Of a stretch of 48,450 nucleotides of DNA, positions 1-10,203 are shown in pieces. This DNA is from Flavobacteriaceae bacterium (GTDB lineage: Bacteria; Bacteroidota; Bacteroidia; Flavobacteriales; Flavobacteriaceae), in the NCBI GenBank assembly GCA_024643425.1, contig JAHEMY010000006.1:4286-52735 (forward strand). Reading direction: 5' to 3'. The position numbers and the translations under genes are program-made. Below the pieces are notes generated by a model. That model ran no database searches and had not been told where the DNA came from. It saw only the letters and a program-made list of their open reading frames with translations. Every line of letters begins with the position of its first letter. Position 1 is the stretch's first letter.

Positions 1-57
1 ATTCAAAATGAGCCCGATAATGTTTATAAAGAGGTTTCTATTGTTAACTCTCTCTAA
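1..57 (+). CDS. possible 3' end of an upstream gene
   Basis: Frame 1 is open from the first base to a TAA at 55-57. It encodes 18 residues ending EVSIVNSL, with ordinary protein-like composition. This could be the C-terminus of a gene lying mostly outside the window. The piece is too short to assign to a family, and an open frame this short can arise by chance. Confidence 0.3.
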   Translation: MQNEPDNVYKEVSIVNSL

Positions 58-169
58 TTGAGGAGTTCTGATTATGCAATCCGTGCTGTAATTAGAATTA
101 TTTATTTATTTTTATAAAAAAATTACATCACTTTCTATTCAGTGATTTGACCACACCGAAATTACGCCT

Positions 170-3100
170 ATGTTTTTAAAAGTACCCTTCCGAGGCTTAT
201 TAGTCCTTTTCGTTTTATTCGTAAGTTGTTTTCATACAACTCAAGCTCAGAACCCTGGCGGAGTAGCAGGTTCTAATCTTTGGCTAAAAGCCGATGCGGG
301 GACCACAAATAGTGGCGCCGACCTAACAGGCTGGACAGACCAAACCGGCACAAATACGTTTACCGTATCTGGAGATCCACAAACGGGTGTTTCTGCAATC
401 AATTTTAACAATGCTATAGATTTTGACGGAACAGGTGATTTCTTAAACGGTAATACGGCCATTACCTTTCAAACCTTATATGCAGTAGTTAAGTTGGCCA
501 ACACAAACTTCACCAGTACTGTTATGAGTGCCAGTAATGGCAATGAGAATAACGGTTATATAATGAAAGGTAATAAATTGGCAACTGGTAATAATCTAGG
601 AGCACCTAATGCCCTATATTTTCAATCAGCAGGAAATTTAGATGCAACTAAAGGACGTTTGGCGGTAGTTGAAATCGTTCCTGGACAGAATGCAACCGGT
701 TCCAAATCTTATATTGATGGCCAGTTTTTTGCAACACAGATCCTGGCTGGAGGTGGTTCAGTAATGCAAACCTTCAGTAGTACCCCCTATGTCGGACGTT
801 CTCAGGACCCAGCTAACTCAGATTATTTTCAAGGACAAATAGCAGAACTAATTATGTATCCTACTTCACACAATGATGTGGAGCGAATAAAAATTGAATC
901 GTATTTAGCGCTTAAATATGGGATTACCTTGGACGTTTCAGAAACAGAGTACCTAGCCTCTAATGGGACTATAGTTTGGAACAATACCACCTATTGGAAC
1001 GATGTATTTGGTATTGGTAAAGATGATGGCAATGGGCTGAATCAAACCGCATCCAACAGCATCAACACGGGTAGTGGCGATGGTACAGGCCAGAGCGGCA
1101 AAGGAAATATTTCATTGATTAATCCTTCTTCATTAGATGATGGTGACTTTTTGATGATTGGTCATGATAACGGAGCATTGACAGAGCAGGCTACCGATTT
1201 ACCTACTGGTTCTAATTTTCTAAGACTAGCCAGAGAATGGAAAGTGAAACATACTGGAGATGTAGGAACAATAACCATGAATTTCAGTACTCTGGGACTA
1301 ACTGTTTCAGGAAGTGCTACCAACGATTTTAAACTATTAATTGATAGGGATGGGGATGGAGATTTTGCTACTGGAACTATAGATGAAATAAGTGCAACTG
1401 CTTATGGATTGAATATTGTTTTATTTAATGGGTTAGCAATTCCTGATGGTGCTGTATTTACATTAGTAACAGGAAAACAAGTTGGTCCAGGTGTTTTGGG
1501 AGCCAACCTTTGGCTAAAAGCGGATGCGGGGACCACAAATAGTGGCGCCGATCTAACAGGTTGGGCAGACAAAACCGGCACCAATACATTCACGGTAAAT
1601 GGTACCCCCCAATTGCAAAACCAGGTGCTTAATTTTAATCCGACTGTTGAATTTGCTAATGGAACTTCGGGAGCAGGTCAAGCAGCGAATCGATTGGATG
1701 GAAATGCTCCAATAAAAATAGTGGAGGCGTTTGGCGTATTCAAATATACAAGTGCAGGGCTAGAAGGTGTTGTGCTTGGCGGAACACAAGCAAGTACAAG
1801 CAATAATGCAGGTGCCGGTATTTTTACTGGTGTTTTTGGCTTCACATTAGCCCATGATTTGAATGGGAATGCGATGGCCTACCAACATTCAAATCAATCC
1901 AGTAGCTTTTCAATAAGTGATTTCGATATATCTCCAGCTGGAATTACCCCTCCAGGATTTGCTCGAATTGATGGTAAGAGTACTACAGTAAACACCTTCA
2001 CGCTCAATCCAAATTTTACCGAACTGAACGTAACACCAAGCATTGGCGGAACCAATAATAGCAATGCCACAACTCCACAGTACAAACATTTTAATGGTAA
2101 ACTTGCGGAATTGATTGTCTATCCAAATGCATTAACCACTGTAGAAAAGCTGAAAGTTGAATCCTACTTAGCCTTGAAATATGGCATCACCTTGGATGCT
2201 TCGGTTACGAATTATGTGAACGCATCGGGCACTTCAATTTGGAACAATACCACCTATTGGAACGATGTATTTGGTATTGGTAAAGATGATGGCAATGGGC
2301 TGAATCAAACAGCATCCAACAGCATCAACACGGGTAGTGGCGATGGAACTGGGCAAAGTGGGAAAGGAAATATTGTACTGAATAATCCTTCTTCATTGGA
2401 TGATGGAGACTTTTTGATGATTGGTAATAATGGCGGTGCACTTTCAGAGACTACTGCCGATCTTCCTCCGTCTCTTACAGGATTCATACGCCTGGAAAGA
2501 GAATGGTGGGTGAAGCATACCGGAAATGTTGGATCCGTAGATATTGCATTCGACCTAAACAACATCACAGTGACAGGAGCCTCCGCAAATCAATTCCGCT
2601 TGTTGATTGATGCCGATGGGGATGGTGATTTTACAACGGGCCAGCCTACCTTGATTTTAGCCAATTCATTTGCTGGAAATATTGTTTCGTTCAATGGGGT
2701 TACCCTTCCTACCAATAGGGCCATTGCTTTAATCACCGAAGCGCCTTCTCCAGGAGGTATTGCGAGTGAACGTCTTTGGCTGGAAGCCAATAATGGGGTA
2801 ACTCGATCCGGTAATAGTGTTACCGGGTGGGCAGACCAAACGGCAATAAATTTTTTCACCGTAGTTGGGTTACCTGTCTATGCTGAAAATGCGGTTAATT
2901 TCAACCCTTCCATTGGTTTTGCCAATACCGGGGATGGAAGCACACTTCCCGCATCGCGATTAGACGGTAATGCACCAATCACTTCCGTTACGGCTTTTGC
3001 TGTGATGCGAAGTAATACGAACACATCAACACTGCTAGGTAGTACCGCGGCGGGTGCCGAAGGCATTGCCCAATTTGGATATCGCGGTGATGATGATCTA

Positions 3101-6100
3101 ACAAGTGGAAATGGGGCGGCAAATCGATTTAAATCGTTTACAAACCCGCAACGCGCCACCTATACTATCGCCAGTTTTGATGTGGGATCGGCTCCAGGAA
3201 CCTATACCTTGAATGGAGCAGGGGGACCACTAAACTCAACCGGTGGTGGATTTACCCAGATTGACCTAACACCCATGATTGGGGGAACCTTAAATGCGGG
3301 CCCTGCTGCACAAAGATGGCGCCCATTTAATGGAGACATTGCTGAAGTTATTGTTTATAATAGTAGTTTAACGGCTGCACAAGTATTGCAAGTCAATTCT
3401 TATTTGGCAGTGAAATATGGTCTTACCCTGGACCCAAGTGTGGTCAATTATGTTGCTTCCGATGGAAGTCCAGTTTGGATCCATACCACCTATTGGAACG
3501 ATGTTTTTGGAATTGCACGTGATGATAATGCTGGCTTGTTGCAGGAATCCTCCAATAGCATGAATATTGGAACTGGAATTGGAATTGGAGTTCCCGGGGA
3601 AGGGAATATAGTCATTAAGAACCCTAGTCCGCTCGATAACTTGGATTACTTAATGGTGGGTCATGATGCAGGTGCCCTAACAGAAACCACCGCCGATTTG
3701 CCTGCTTCCCTTAGTTGTTTCGTGCGATTGGAACGAGAATGGAAAATACAAATGACAGGGAATATTGAATCGGTTGATGCTTCTTTCGATATTTCAGGAT
3801 TAACAGTAAGTGGGACACAAGCATCAGATTTTAAAATAGTGATAGATGCCAATGGAGATGGTGATTTCACCACAGGTGGTGTGTCTACCATTGATGCAAC
3901 CTCATTAAATGGATCCGTTGTTCATTTCAACATAGACTTCACACAGTTTGCAAGTCCCGATGGGGCCGTATTTACCTTTATTACGGGTAATGAAACCATT
4001 CCTCCTGTAATCACTTGTGCAGCGGATGCTAGTAGGAATAATCAAGCTTTATTATGTGCCTATACAGTTCAGGGAACTGAATTTGATGCGACCTTTACGG
4101 ATAATTGTGTGGGAGGAAGTATCACCAACGACCTTAACAATACCTCTTCGATTGCCAACGAGGTGCTTCCTGTTGGAGTTACCACAGTAGTTTGGACGGC
4201 TACCGATGGCAATGGAAATACGGCGAGTTGTACCACCGTCATCACCATTTTGGATGCAGAGCCACCTACGGTTTCTTGTTCTAACAGTACTCGTGATACC
4301 GATCCCGGGGTTTGTACCTATACAGTGATGGGGACGGAATTGGATATTGCAGCGGGAGACAATTGTACGGGCGCGACCATTGTGAATAGCATAAATAATA
4401 CGGATACACTGGATGGTGAAGTATTCTCTATCGGGGATACGAATGTGATTTGGACGGCCACGGATGCGGCAGGGAATACCTCCATGTGTACTGCAGTAAT
4501 CACGGTTGTAGATAATGAGGACCCTGTAATCACGACTTGTCAGGGCGATACCACTATTCCGCTGGATGCGAATTGCCAGGCGGCAGTTCCGGACTACAGG
4601 GGGTCTATCGTGGCCACGGACAATTGCTCGACGACTTTTACCGTCTTACAAACACCTATTCCGGGCACGATAATTTCTGGAAATAATACCACTCAGGTGG
4701 TCATTCTGACCGTCATAGATGGTGCCGGTAATACCGATAACTGTACGTTCATCGTTACAGCCGTTGACAATACGCCACCTTCAATTACCTGCGTTGCAAA
4801 TACGACAGTAGATGCCGATTCGGGGGTATGCGAGTACACGGTCCAGGGTACGGAATTCGATGCGACCTTTACCGACAACTGTTCGGGAGGAACCATCACC
4901 AACACATTCAATGGCGGGCCATCGCTTGCCGGGGCCGTGCTTCCTATAGGGATAACCACGGTGGGTTGGATTGCCGTGGACGGAAGCGGCAACCTGGTGA
5001 ATTGTGCTACAGTAATCACTGTGGTCGACAATCAAGCCCCTGTTGCAATCTGCCCTTCAGATATCGTTGTAAGCAACGATATGGGAAGCTGCGATGCAGT
5101 GGTTAATTTTACATTGCCTGCTCCTACAGACAACTGTCCCGGTGCCACGGTATCGAGCGTACCTGCCTCGGGCAGTACTTTCCCAGTGGGCACGACGACG
5201 GTTACAGTTACGGCCACTGATGCTGCAGGAAACACAGACGACTGTACCTTCACGGTAACGGTCAACGATACAGAGAGTCCGGCAATCACTTGTGCTGCGG
5301 ATGCTAGTAGGAATAATCAAGCTTTATTATGTGCCTATACAGTTCAGGGAACTGAATTTGATGCGACTTTTACGGATAATTGTGTGGGAGGAAGTATCAC
5401 CAACGACCTTAACAATACCTCTTCGATTGCCAACGAGGTGCTTCCTGTTGGAGTTACCACAGTAGTTTGGACGGCTACCGATGGCAATGGAAATACGGCG
5501 AGTTGTACCACCGTCATCACCATTTTGGATGCAGAGCCACCTACGGTTTCTTGTTCTAACAGTACTCGTGATACCGATCCCGGGGTTTGTACCTATACAG
5601 TGATGGGGACGGAATTGGATATTGCAGCGGGAGACAATTGTACGGGCGCGACCATTGTGAATAGCATAAATAATACGGATACACTGGATGGTGAAGTATT
5701 CTCTATCGGGGATACGAATGTGATTTGGACGGCCACGGATGCGGCAGGGAATACCTCCATGTGTACTGCAGTAATCACGGTTGTAGATAATGAGGACCCT
5801 GTAATCACGACTTGTCAGGGCGATACCACTATTCCGCTGGATGCGAATTGCCAGGCGGCAGTTCCGGACTACAGGGGGTCTATCGTGGCCACGGACAATT
5901 GCTCGACGACTTTTACCGTCTTACAAACACCTATTCCGGGCACGATAATTTCTGGAAATAATACCACTCAGGTGGTCATTCTAACCGTCATAGATGGTGC
6001 CGGTAATACCGATAACTGTACGTTCATCGTTACAGCTGTCGACAATACGCCTCCTTCAATTACCTGCGTTGCAAATACGACAGTAGATGCCGATTCGGGG

Positions 6101-9100
6101 GTATGCGAGTACACGGTCCAGGGCACGGAATTCGATGCGACCTTTACCGACAATTGTTCGGGAGGAACCATCACCAACACATTCAATGGCGGGCCATCGC
6201 TTGCCGGGGCCGTGCTTCCTATAGGGACAACCACGGTGGGCTGGATTGCCGTGGACGGCAGCGGCAACCTGGTGAATTGTACTACGGTAATCACCGTGGT
6301 CGACAATCAAGCCCCTGTTGCAAACTGCCCTTCAGATATCGTTGTAAGCAACGATGTGGGAAGCTGCGATGCAGTGGTTAATTTTACATTGCCTGCTCCT
6401 ACCGACAACTGTCCCGGTGCCACAGTATCGAGCGTACCTGCCTCGGGCAGTACTTTCCCAGTGGGCACGACGACGGTTACTGTTACGGCCACTGATGCTG
6501 CAGGAAACACAGACGACTGTACCTTCACGGTAACGGTCAACGATACAGAGAGTCCGGTAATCACTTGTGTTGCGGATGCTAGTAGGAATAATCAAGCTTT
6601 ATTATGTGCCTATACAGTTCAGGGAACTGAATTTGATGCGACCTTTACGGATAATTGTGTGGGAGGAAGTATCACCAACGACCTGAACAATACCTCATCG
6701 ATTGCCAATGAGGTGCTTCCTGTTGGAGTTACCACTGTAGTTTGGACGGCTACCGATGGCAGTGGAAATACGGCGAGTTGTACCACCGTCATCACCATTT
6801 TGGATGTAGAGCCACCTACGGTTTCTTGTTCTAACAGTTCTCGTGATACCGATCCCGGGGTTTGCACCTATACAGTGATGGGGACGGAATTGGATATTGC
6901 AGCAGGCGACAATTGTGCGGGTGCGACCATTGTGAATAGCATAAATAATACGGATACATTGGATGGTGAAGTATTCTCTATCGGGGATACCAATGTGATT
7001 TGGACGGCCACGGATGCGGCAGGGAATACCTCCATGTGTACTTCAGTGATCACGGTTGTAGATAATGAGGACCCTGTGATCACGACTTGTCAGGGCAATA
7101 CCACTATTTCGCTTGATGCGAATTGCCAAGCGGCACTTCCAGACTATACCATGTCTGTTACGGCCACAGACAACTGTTCGACGACTTTTACCGTCTTACA
7201 AACACCTATTCCGGGCATAATAATTTCTGGAAATAATACCACTCAGGTGGTAATACTGACCGTCATAGATGATTCTGGAAATACAGACTCCTGTACGTTC
7301 ACCGTTACAGCCGTCGACAATACGCCGCCTTCAATTACCTGCGTTGCAAATACGACAGTAGATGCCGATTCAGGTGTGTGCGAGTACACGGTTCAGGGGA
7401 CTGAGTTTGATCCTACAGCCTTTGGAGACAATTGTACCACAGCAACCATTAGTAACGATTTAAATGGCACGGCTACCTTAGATGGTGAAGTATTACCACT
7501 AGGCGACACGATCGTTACCTGGACGGTAGACGATGGCAACGGCAATACGGTAGATTGTCAGGTGACCATTACGGTAGAGGATAACGAAGATCCAACAATT
7601 AGTTGTGTATCTCCGGATCCAATTGTATCGACTGATCCCGGAGTGTGTGAGTATACTGTGATAGGTACTATATTCGATCCAACCTTCGGTGATAACTGTA
7701 CGGGAGCTACCATAATAAATAACTATACCAATACGGCTACCCTAGATGGCGCTGTATTCCCACTGGGAATAACCTTCGTAGTTTGGACGGTAACCGATGG
7801 TAGTGGAAATATAGCCACTTGCGCGAACTCTATTACGGTAGAAGACAATGAAGATCCAACGATCACTTGTGCTGCAGATGATACACGGGATACGGATCCG
7901 GGAGTGTGCGAATACACGGTTCAGGGAACTGAGTTTGATCCTACAGCCTTTGGCGACAATTGTACTTCAGCAACGATTAGTAATGATTTAAATGGCACGG
8001 CTACCTTAGATGGTGAGGTATTACCAATAGGAGATACCACAGTGACTTGGACGGTTGATGACGGCAATGGCAATACGGTTGATTGTCAAGTGACCATCAC
8101 GGTAGAGGATAACGAAGATCCAACAATTAGTTGTGTATCTCCGGATCCAATTGTATCGACCGATCCTGGAGTGTGTGAGTACACGGTTCAAGGTGCTGAG
8201 TTCGATCCTACCTTCAGTGATAATTGTACGGGCGCTACCGTTACCAATAACTATACAAATACTGCTACGCTCGATGGAGCGGTGTTCCCAATAGGAATCA
8301 CCTTCGTAGTGTGGACCGTGACCGATGGCAGTGGTAATACTGCCACATGTGCCAACTCAATAACGGTAGAGGATAATGAAGACCCTGTAATTACCTGTAT
8401 TGCAAACACTACAGTGAATACAGATCCAAGTATTTGTGGATATACTGTACAAGGCGCCGAATTTGACGCCACCTTTACCGATAATTGTACGGGAGGAAGT
8501 GTTTCTAACGATTTTAATGGATCGGGTACTTTAGACGGTGAAGTATTGCCGGTGGGAGATACTACGGTTGTTTGGACTGCAACAGATGGTAGTGGCAATA
8601 CGGCCACTTGTACAATCGTAATAACGGTTGTAGATAACGAACCACCTGTGATTGCTTGTCCGATGGATGTAACGGCCGATACCGACCCTGGTGTTTGTGG
8701 AGCAGAGGTATTCTTCGCGGATGCCATTGCAATAGACAACTGTGGAGTGCTTTCGGTAATACAGACCGCGGGTCTTCCAAGTGGAAGTACCTTCCCAGTA
8801 GGAGTGAGTACCGTTGAATTTACCGCTACCGATGTGAACGGAAATACTTCCGTATGTAGCTTTACCATTACGGTCACCGATAACGAAGCCCCAATGGCGG
8901 TGTGTCAGGATATCACCATTCAATTAGACGAATTTGGAAATGCGAGCATTACCGCTGCTGATATCGATGGAGGTTCCACCGACAACTGTGGTATTGATAC
9001 CATCGTTGCGAGTCAGACCGACTTCGATTGTAGCCACGTGGGTGTAAATAATGTAACCTTAACCGTTACTGATATTTACGGAAATGTAAGCACCTGTATC

Positions 9101-10138
9101 GCGGTAGTGACTGTTGAAGATGTGACTGCTCCCAATGTGGTTTGTCAGGACATTACTGTGGAACTAGACGCGAATGGTACAGTGACCATCAGTGGAATTG
9201 ATGTTGATGGAGGCTCTACGGATGCCTGTGGTATTGCTAGTTACGACTTAGATATAGATACTTTCGATTGTAGCAATGTAGGTCCGAATGTGGTCACGCT
9301 AACGGTAACGGATGTAAATGGAAACTTTGCTACGTGTACTGCTATTGTTACAGTGGAAGACACGACCGATCCGGAACTGACTTGTATGGATATTACCGTC
9401 GAATTGGATGAAAACGGACAGGCCAGTATTACTGCTTCCGATGTAATTGCCAGTGCAACGGATGCCTGCGGAATTCTAACCAGCGGTGTGGATATTACTG
9501 ATTTCGATTGTGACGATGTAGGCACTCCTATTGAGGTCACTGTATTTGTACAAGACAACAATGGCAACTTAGCCAGCTGTATGGCTACGGTAACTGTAGT
9601 AGATCTATTGGCTCCGGTGATTGAAAATTGTCCTGCCGACCAAACGGTCGATCCTGGACCAAACAACCTGTTCTATGAATTACCGGATTATTGGGCAAGT
9701 GGTGATGTGACTGCGACCGATAACTGTACGGACCCTTTGACGATTTTAAGTCAGAATCCAGCAGCCGGAACGCTATTGCCTGATGGAACGTATACCATTA
9801 CCTTAACGGCAGAAGATGAATACGGAAATGTAGGTACTTGCGAGTTTGAATTAACGGTAGAGAGTGTATTGGGTAATGAAGACCAAGCCTTGAATACGGC
9901 CAATATCAAGTTATATCCAAACCCGGCGACGCAAACGGTGTATTTAAGAAATCCACAATTAGTCCCCTTGAAAAAGGTTCAAATCTTCGATATGATGGGT
10001 CGTTTAGTAGCGACGCACGATGTTTCGAATATGGGAACAGAACAAGCCTTGGATATATCTAGATTAGCCACAGCAGGCTATATGGTGATCATTGAAGGAG
10101 AGAACGGTACCTTAACCCGTCAGTTAATTAAAGAATAA
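170..10138 (+). CDS. giant T9SS-secreted adhesin: three LamG-like modules, about 23 HYR domains, sorting domain
   Basis: A surface protein of 3322 residues, probably for adhesion. A signal peptide covers residues 1-26 (ends TTQAQ). Three homologous modules of about 420 residues begin near residues 27, 442 and 862. Each starts with a LamG/concanavalin-like part (LWLKADAG, later LALKYGITLD) and continues with a module containing YWNDVFGIGKDDG. Each also holds an acidic DxDGDGDF loop that looks calcium-binding. From about residue 1280 to 3227 there are roughly 23 HYR (Ig-like) domains of about 85 residues, with recurring DNC and T(A/V)TDxxGN motifs. The C-terminus (about 3241-3322, starting IKLYPNPATQ) is a type-A T9SS sorting domain, expected to be cleaved on export and to attach the protein to the cell surface. 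The gene stands alone and ends at a strong hairpin. Stretches of the HYR region are near-identical at DNA level, so assembly errors and copy-number variation are both possible. The ligand is unknown. Confidence 0.93.
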   Translation: MFLKVPFRGLLVLFVLFVSCFHTTQAQNPGGVAGSNLWLKADAGTTNSGADLTGWTDQTGTNTFTVSGDPQTGVSAINFNNAIDFDGTGDFLNGNTAITFQTLYAVVKLANTNFTSTVMSASNGNENNGYIMKGNKLATGNNLGAPNALYFQSAGNLDATKGRLAVVEIVPGQNATGSKSYIDGQFFATQILAGGGSVMQTFSSTPYVGRSQDPANSDYFQGQIAELIMYPTSHNDVERIKIESYLALKYGITLDVSETEYLASNGTIVWNNTTYWNDVFGIGKDDGNGLNQTASNSINTGSGDGTGQSGKGNISLINPSSLDDGDFLMIGHDNGALTEQATDLPTGSNFLRLAREWKVKHTGDVGTITMNFSTLGLTVSGSATNDFKLLIDRDGDGDFATGTIDEISATAYGLNIVLFNGLAIPDGAVFTLVTGKQVGPGVLGANLWLKADAGTTNSGADLTGWADKTGTNTFTVNGTPQLQNQVLNFNPTVEFANGTSGAGQAANRLDGNAPIKIVEAFGVFKYTSAGLEGVVLGGTQASTSNNAGAGIFTGVFGFTLAHDLNGNAMAYQHSNQSSSFSISDFDISPAGITPPGFARIDGKSTTVNTFTLNPNFTELNVTPSIGGTNNSNATTPQYKHFNGKLAELIVYPNALTTVEKLKVESYLALKYGITLDASVTNYVNASGTSIWNNTTYWNDVFGIGKDDGNGLNQTASNSINTGSGDGTGQSGKGNIVLNNPSSLDDGDFLMIGNNGGALSETTADLPPSLTGFIRLEREWWVKHTGNVGSVDIAFDLNNITVTGASANQFRLLIDADGDGDFTTGQPTLILANSFAGNIVSFNGVTLPTNRAIALITEAPSPGGIASERLWLEANNGVTRSGNSVTGWADQTAINFFTVVGLPVYAENAVNFNPSIGFANTGDGSTLPASRLDGNAPITSVTAFAVMRSNTNTSTLLGSTAAGAEGIAQFGYRGDDDLTSGNGAANRFKSFTNPQRATYTIASFDVGSAPGTYTLNGAGGPLNSTGGGFTQIDLTPMIGGTLNAGPAAQRWRPFNGDIAEVIVYNSSLTAAQVLQVNSYLAVKYGLTLDPSVVNYVASDGSPVWIHTTYWNDVFGIARDDNAGLLQESSNSMNIGTGIGIGVPGEGNIVIKNPSPLDNLDYLMVGHDAGALTETTADLPASLSCFVRLEREWKIQMTGNIESVDASFDISGLTVSGTQASDFKIVIDANGDGDFTTGGVSTIDATSLNGSVVHFNIDFTQFASPDGAVFTFITGNETIPPVITCAADASRNNQALLCAYTVQGTEFDATFTDNCVGGSITNDLNNTSSIANEVLPVGVTTVVWTATDGNGNTASCTTVITILDAEPPTVSCSNSTRDTDPGVCTYTVMGTELDIAAGDNCTGATIVNSINNTDTLDGEVFSIGDTNVIWTATDAAGNTSMCTAVITVVDNEDPVITTCQGDTTIPLDANCQAAVPDYRGSIVATDNCSTTFTVLQTPIPGTIISGNNTTQVVILTVIDGAGNTDNCTFIVTAVDNTPPSITCVANTTVDADSGVCEYTVQGTEFDATFTDNCSGGTITNTFNGGPSLAGAVLPIGITTVGWIAVDGSGNLVNCATVITVVDNQAPVAICPSDIVVSNDMGSCDAVVNFTLPAPTDNCPGATVSSVPASGSTFPVGTTTVTVTATDAAGNTDDCTFTVTVNDTESPAITCAADASRNNQALLCAYTVQGTEFDATFTDNCVGGSITNDLNNTSSIANEVLPVGVTTVVWTATDGNGNTASCTTVITILDAEPPTVSCSNSTRDTDPGVCTYTVMGTELDIAAGDNCTGATIVNSINNTDTLDGEVFSIGDTNVIWTATDAAGNTSMCTAVITVVDNEDPVITTCQGDTTIPLDANCQAAVPDYRGSIVATDNCSTTFTVLQTPIPGTIISGNNTTQVVILTVIDGAGNTDNCTFIVTAVDNTPPSITCVANTTVDADSGVCEYTVQGTEFDATFTDNCSGGTITNTFNGGPSLAGAVLPIGTTTVGWIAVDGSGNLVNCTTVITVVDNQAPVANCPSDIVVSNDVGSCDAVVNFTLPAPTDNCPGATVSSVPASGSTFPVGTTTVTVTATDAAGNTDDCTFTVTVNDTESPVITCVADASRNNQALLCAYTVQGTEFDATFTDNCVGGSITNDLNNTSSIANEVLPVGVTTVVWTATDGSGNTASCTTVITILDVEPPTVSCSNSSRDTDPGVCTYTVMGTELDIAAGDNCAGATIVNSINNTDTLDGEVFSIGDTNVIWTATDAAGNTSMCTSVITVVDNEDPVITTCQGNTTISLDANCQAALPDYTMSVTATDNCSTTFTVLQTPIPGIIISGNNTTQVVILTVIDDSGNTDSCTFTVTAVDNTPPSITCVANTTVDADSGVCEYTVQGTEFDPTAFGDNCTTATISNDLNGTATLDGEVLPLGDTIVTWTVDDGNGNTVDCQVTITVEDNEDPTISCVSPDPIVSTDPGVCEYTVIGTIFDPTFGDNCTGATIINNYTNTATLDGAVFPLGITFVVWTVTDGSGNIATCANSITVEDNEDPTITCAADDTRDTDPGVCEYTVQGTEFDPTAFGDNCTSATISNDLNGTATLDGEVLPIGDTTVTWTVDDGNGNTVDCQVTITVEDNEDPTISCVSPDPIVSTDPGVCEYTVQGAEFDPTFSDNCTGATVTNNYTNTATLDGAVFPIGITFVVWTVTDGSGNTATCANSITVEDNEDPVITCIANTTVNTDPSICGYTVQGAEFDATFTDNCTGGSVSNDFNGSGTLDGEVLPVGDTTVVWTATDGSGNTATCTIVITVVDNEPPVIACPMDVTADTDPGVCGAEVFFADAIAIDNCGVLSVIQTAGLPSGSTFPVGVSTVEFTATDVNGNTSVCSFTITVTDNEAPMAVCQDITIQLDEFGNASITAADIDGGSTDNCGIDTIVASQTDFDCSHVGVNNVTLTVTDIYGNVSTCIAVVTVEDVTAPNVVCQDITVELDANGTVTISGIDVDGGSTDACGIASYDLDIDTFDCSNVGPNVVTLTVTDVNGNFATCTAIVTVEDTTDPELTCMDITVELDENGQASITASDVIASATDACGILTSGVDITDFDCDDVGTPIEVTVFVQDNNGNLASCMATVTVVDLLAPVIENCPADQTVDPGPNNLFYELPDYWASGDVTATDNCTDPLTILSQNPAAGTLLPDGTYTITLTAEDEYGNVGTCEFELTVESVLGNEDQALNTANIKLYPNPATQTVYLRNPQLVPLKKVQIFDMMGRLVATHDVSNMGTEQALDISRLATAGYMVIIEGENGTLTRQLIKE
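4009..5283 (+). repeat. 1275-bp tandem repeat, copy 1 (five HYR domains)
   Basis: In-frame unit of 425 codons encoding five HYR domains. It begins AATCACTTGTGCAGCGGATG. Copy 2 follows directly at an offset of exactly 1275 bp and differs by only a scattering of bases by eye. Confidence 0.9.
5284..6558 (+). repeat. 1275-bp tandem repeat, copy 2
   Basis: Second unit, almost identical to copy 1. Even wobble positions are conserved over long runs, which indicates recent duplication or homogenisation rather than selection on the protein alone. Confidence 0.9.
6559..7410 (+). repeat. 1275-bp tandem repeat, copy 3 (incomplete)
   Basis: Third unit in the same frame and register. It is more diverged, especially from about 7090, and is lost within its fourth HYR domain near 7405, where the following 528-bp repeat type begins. 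Confidence 0.82.
7403..8458 (+). repeat. 528-bp tandem repeat, two copies (two HYR domains each)
   Basis: Copies start at GAGTTTGATCCTACAGCCTT (7403 and 7931), an offset of 528 bp or 176 codons. Both encode an FDPTAFGDNC-type HYR domain followed by one starting ISCVSPDPIVSTDPG. They are more diverged than the 1275-bp pair, so this is an older duplication event in the same gene. Confidence 0.8.
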
Positions 10139-10154
10139 TCAACGCTGAATGTAA

Positions 10155-10187
10155 AGAAAAAGCCCTCCTAAGAGGGCTTTTTTATTT
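10155..10187. terminator. rho-independent terminator, probably bidirectional
   Basis: Stem AAAAGCCCTC / GAGGGCTTTT with loop CTAA and a T-rich tail, 17 nt after the adhesin stop. The A-run on the 5' side would also give a U-tail to the convergent LRR gene. Confidence 0.85.
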
Positions 10188-10203
10188 TAGCAGAAAATTG
10201 CTG

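Noticed and set aside
4828-6381. Two out-of-frame plus-strand ORFs of 92 codons (4828 and 6103) that look conserved between each other
   Set aside because: They are shifted frames inside the 1275-bp repeat and are alike only because the repeat is near-identical. Their composition (many Arg, Gly, Cys) is typical of frame-shifted HYR sequence.
4009-8458. CRISPR-like array
   Set aside because: The repeats are long, contiguous and coding, without spacers.
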